Shown here: positions 63,741 through 64,000 of the stretch, one piece after another
Position numbering within the stretch: position 1 is the first letter of the stretch
Layout: every line of letters starts with the position of its first letter
Source: Massilia sp. 9I
GTDB taxonomy: Bacteria; Pseudomonadota; Gammaproteobacteria; Burkholderiales; Burkholderiaceae_D
Direction of reading: 5' to 3'
DNA length: 64,000 nt
Assembly: GCF_902506415.1 (NCBI RefSeq)
Contig: NZ_LR733275.1
Location: 4,936,176-5,000,175 of the forward strand
Translations under genes and position numbers: made by a program
The notes under the pieces: model-generated
What the model was told of the DNA's origin: nothing
The model's input: the letters and a program-made list of their open reading frames with translations, nothing else
Database searches by the model: none

Positions 63741-64000
63741 ATGAAAACCAAGCTGTTCCTCGCTTCCCTGCTGCTGTGTGGCGCCGCCTTTGCCGGCGAA
63801 CTGGAAGACGCCAACGCCCTGTTCGAGAAGAAGGACTACGCGGCGGCAATGAAGATCTATACCAAGCTCGCCAATGCCGGCAATCCGGAAGCGCAGCAAG
63901 CCCTGGGCCAGATGTACTGGTATGGCGAGGCGGGGCAGGTCGACGAGGCGAAGGCGGAAGCGCTGTTCAAGAAGGCCGCCGCCAAGGGCAACAAGGTCGC
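63741..64000 (+). CDS. Sel1-repeat protein, partial
   Basis: The first 86 codons of a gene cut by the window edge. A signal peptide ends near residue 18 (AAFA-G). The mature part starts with ANALFEKKDYAAAMKIY, a TPR-like helix pair, and AGNPEAQQALGQMYWYGEA, a Sel1-type repeat. Such exported repeat proteins usually act as scaffolds. The gene has its own start after the terminator. Confidence 0.85.
   Translation, partial: MKTKLFLASLLLCGAAFAGELEDANALFEKKDYAAAMKIYTKLANAGNPEAQQALGQMYWYGEAGQVDEAKAEALFKKAAAKGNKV

Overview
The window is high-GC (mostly about two thirds G+C), densely coded DNA from a betaproteobacterium, most likely Oxalobacteraceae and Massilia-like. The pointers are the leuC-leuD-leuB-asd-fimV-truA-trpF-trpB-trpA...accD-folC-SPOR-cvpA-purF order typical of Burkholderiales, a two-gene cyanophycin synthetase locus, and REP-type palindromes of a kind common in that family. 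The genus is an inference from gene content and codon use. I saw no rRNA, tRNA, CRISPR array, prophage or intact insertion sequence.

Region 1 (1-3855) is a small accessory zone of unrelated genes: two secreted hypotheticals, a strikingly AT-rich two-helix membrane protein, a DUF1349 protein and an orphan YbbC/YhhH-type NTF2-fold protein. Region 2 (3856-12583) is a cyanophycin locus. Leftward lie cphA', cphA and a MaoC-like hotdog gene overlapping the cphA stop. Rightward lie an unusual ABC transporter and a DUF1854 protein. Region 3 (12645-19694) holds a PRISE-type SDR, a hydrolase-MarR pair with its own palindromic operator, a flavin-type stress protein, a glycosyltransferase and a UvrA2-like ATPase without the UvrB-binding domain.

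Region 4 (19815-25958) is a four-gene overlapping signalling operon: hybrid kinase, CheR, CheB and receiver-kinase. Region 5 (26088-29923) carries ahpC-ahpF behind OxyR-like sites, then an XRE-cupin regulator that looks leaderless, a GNAT acetyltransferase and an unlisted 39-residue membrane peptide. Region 6 (30143-37693) is a DNA-repair block: a RecQ-like helicase followed by the ligase-associated exonuclease, ATP-dependent ligase, Lhr-like helicase and PdeM phosphoesterase. Region 7 (37780-44514) has a glycine-zipper envelope protein with a duplicated domain, a REPIN, a Crp/Fnr regulator without Fe-S cysteines, a NarL-type regulator and universal stress protein behind an FNR-like box, and an isolated cheZ-cheA pair.

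Region 8 (44605-63641) is core metabolism: leucine biosynthesis (with an entericidin-like lipoprotein between leuC and leuD), asd, fimV, truA, tryptophan genes, accD, folC, a SPOR protein, cvpA, purF and a PLP sulfur-amino-acid enzyme. The usual trpA-accD junction is interrupted by a small membrane-protein gene bracketed by GGGTCAGAGTCGAATT palindromes. The window ends inside a Sel1-repeat protein gene. The most unusual items are the CphA' protein with a destroyed Mur-ligase P-loop, the cyanophycin-linked transporter and hotdog gene, the bracketed insertion in the trp-acc region, and several precise regulatory architectures.
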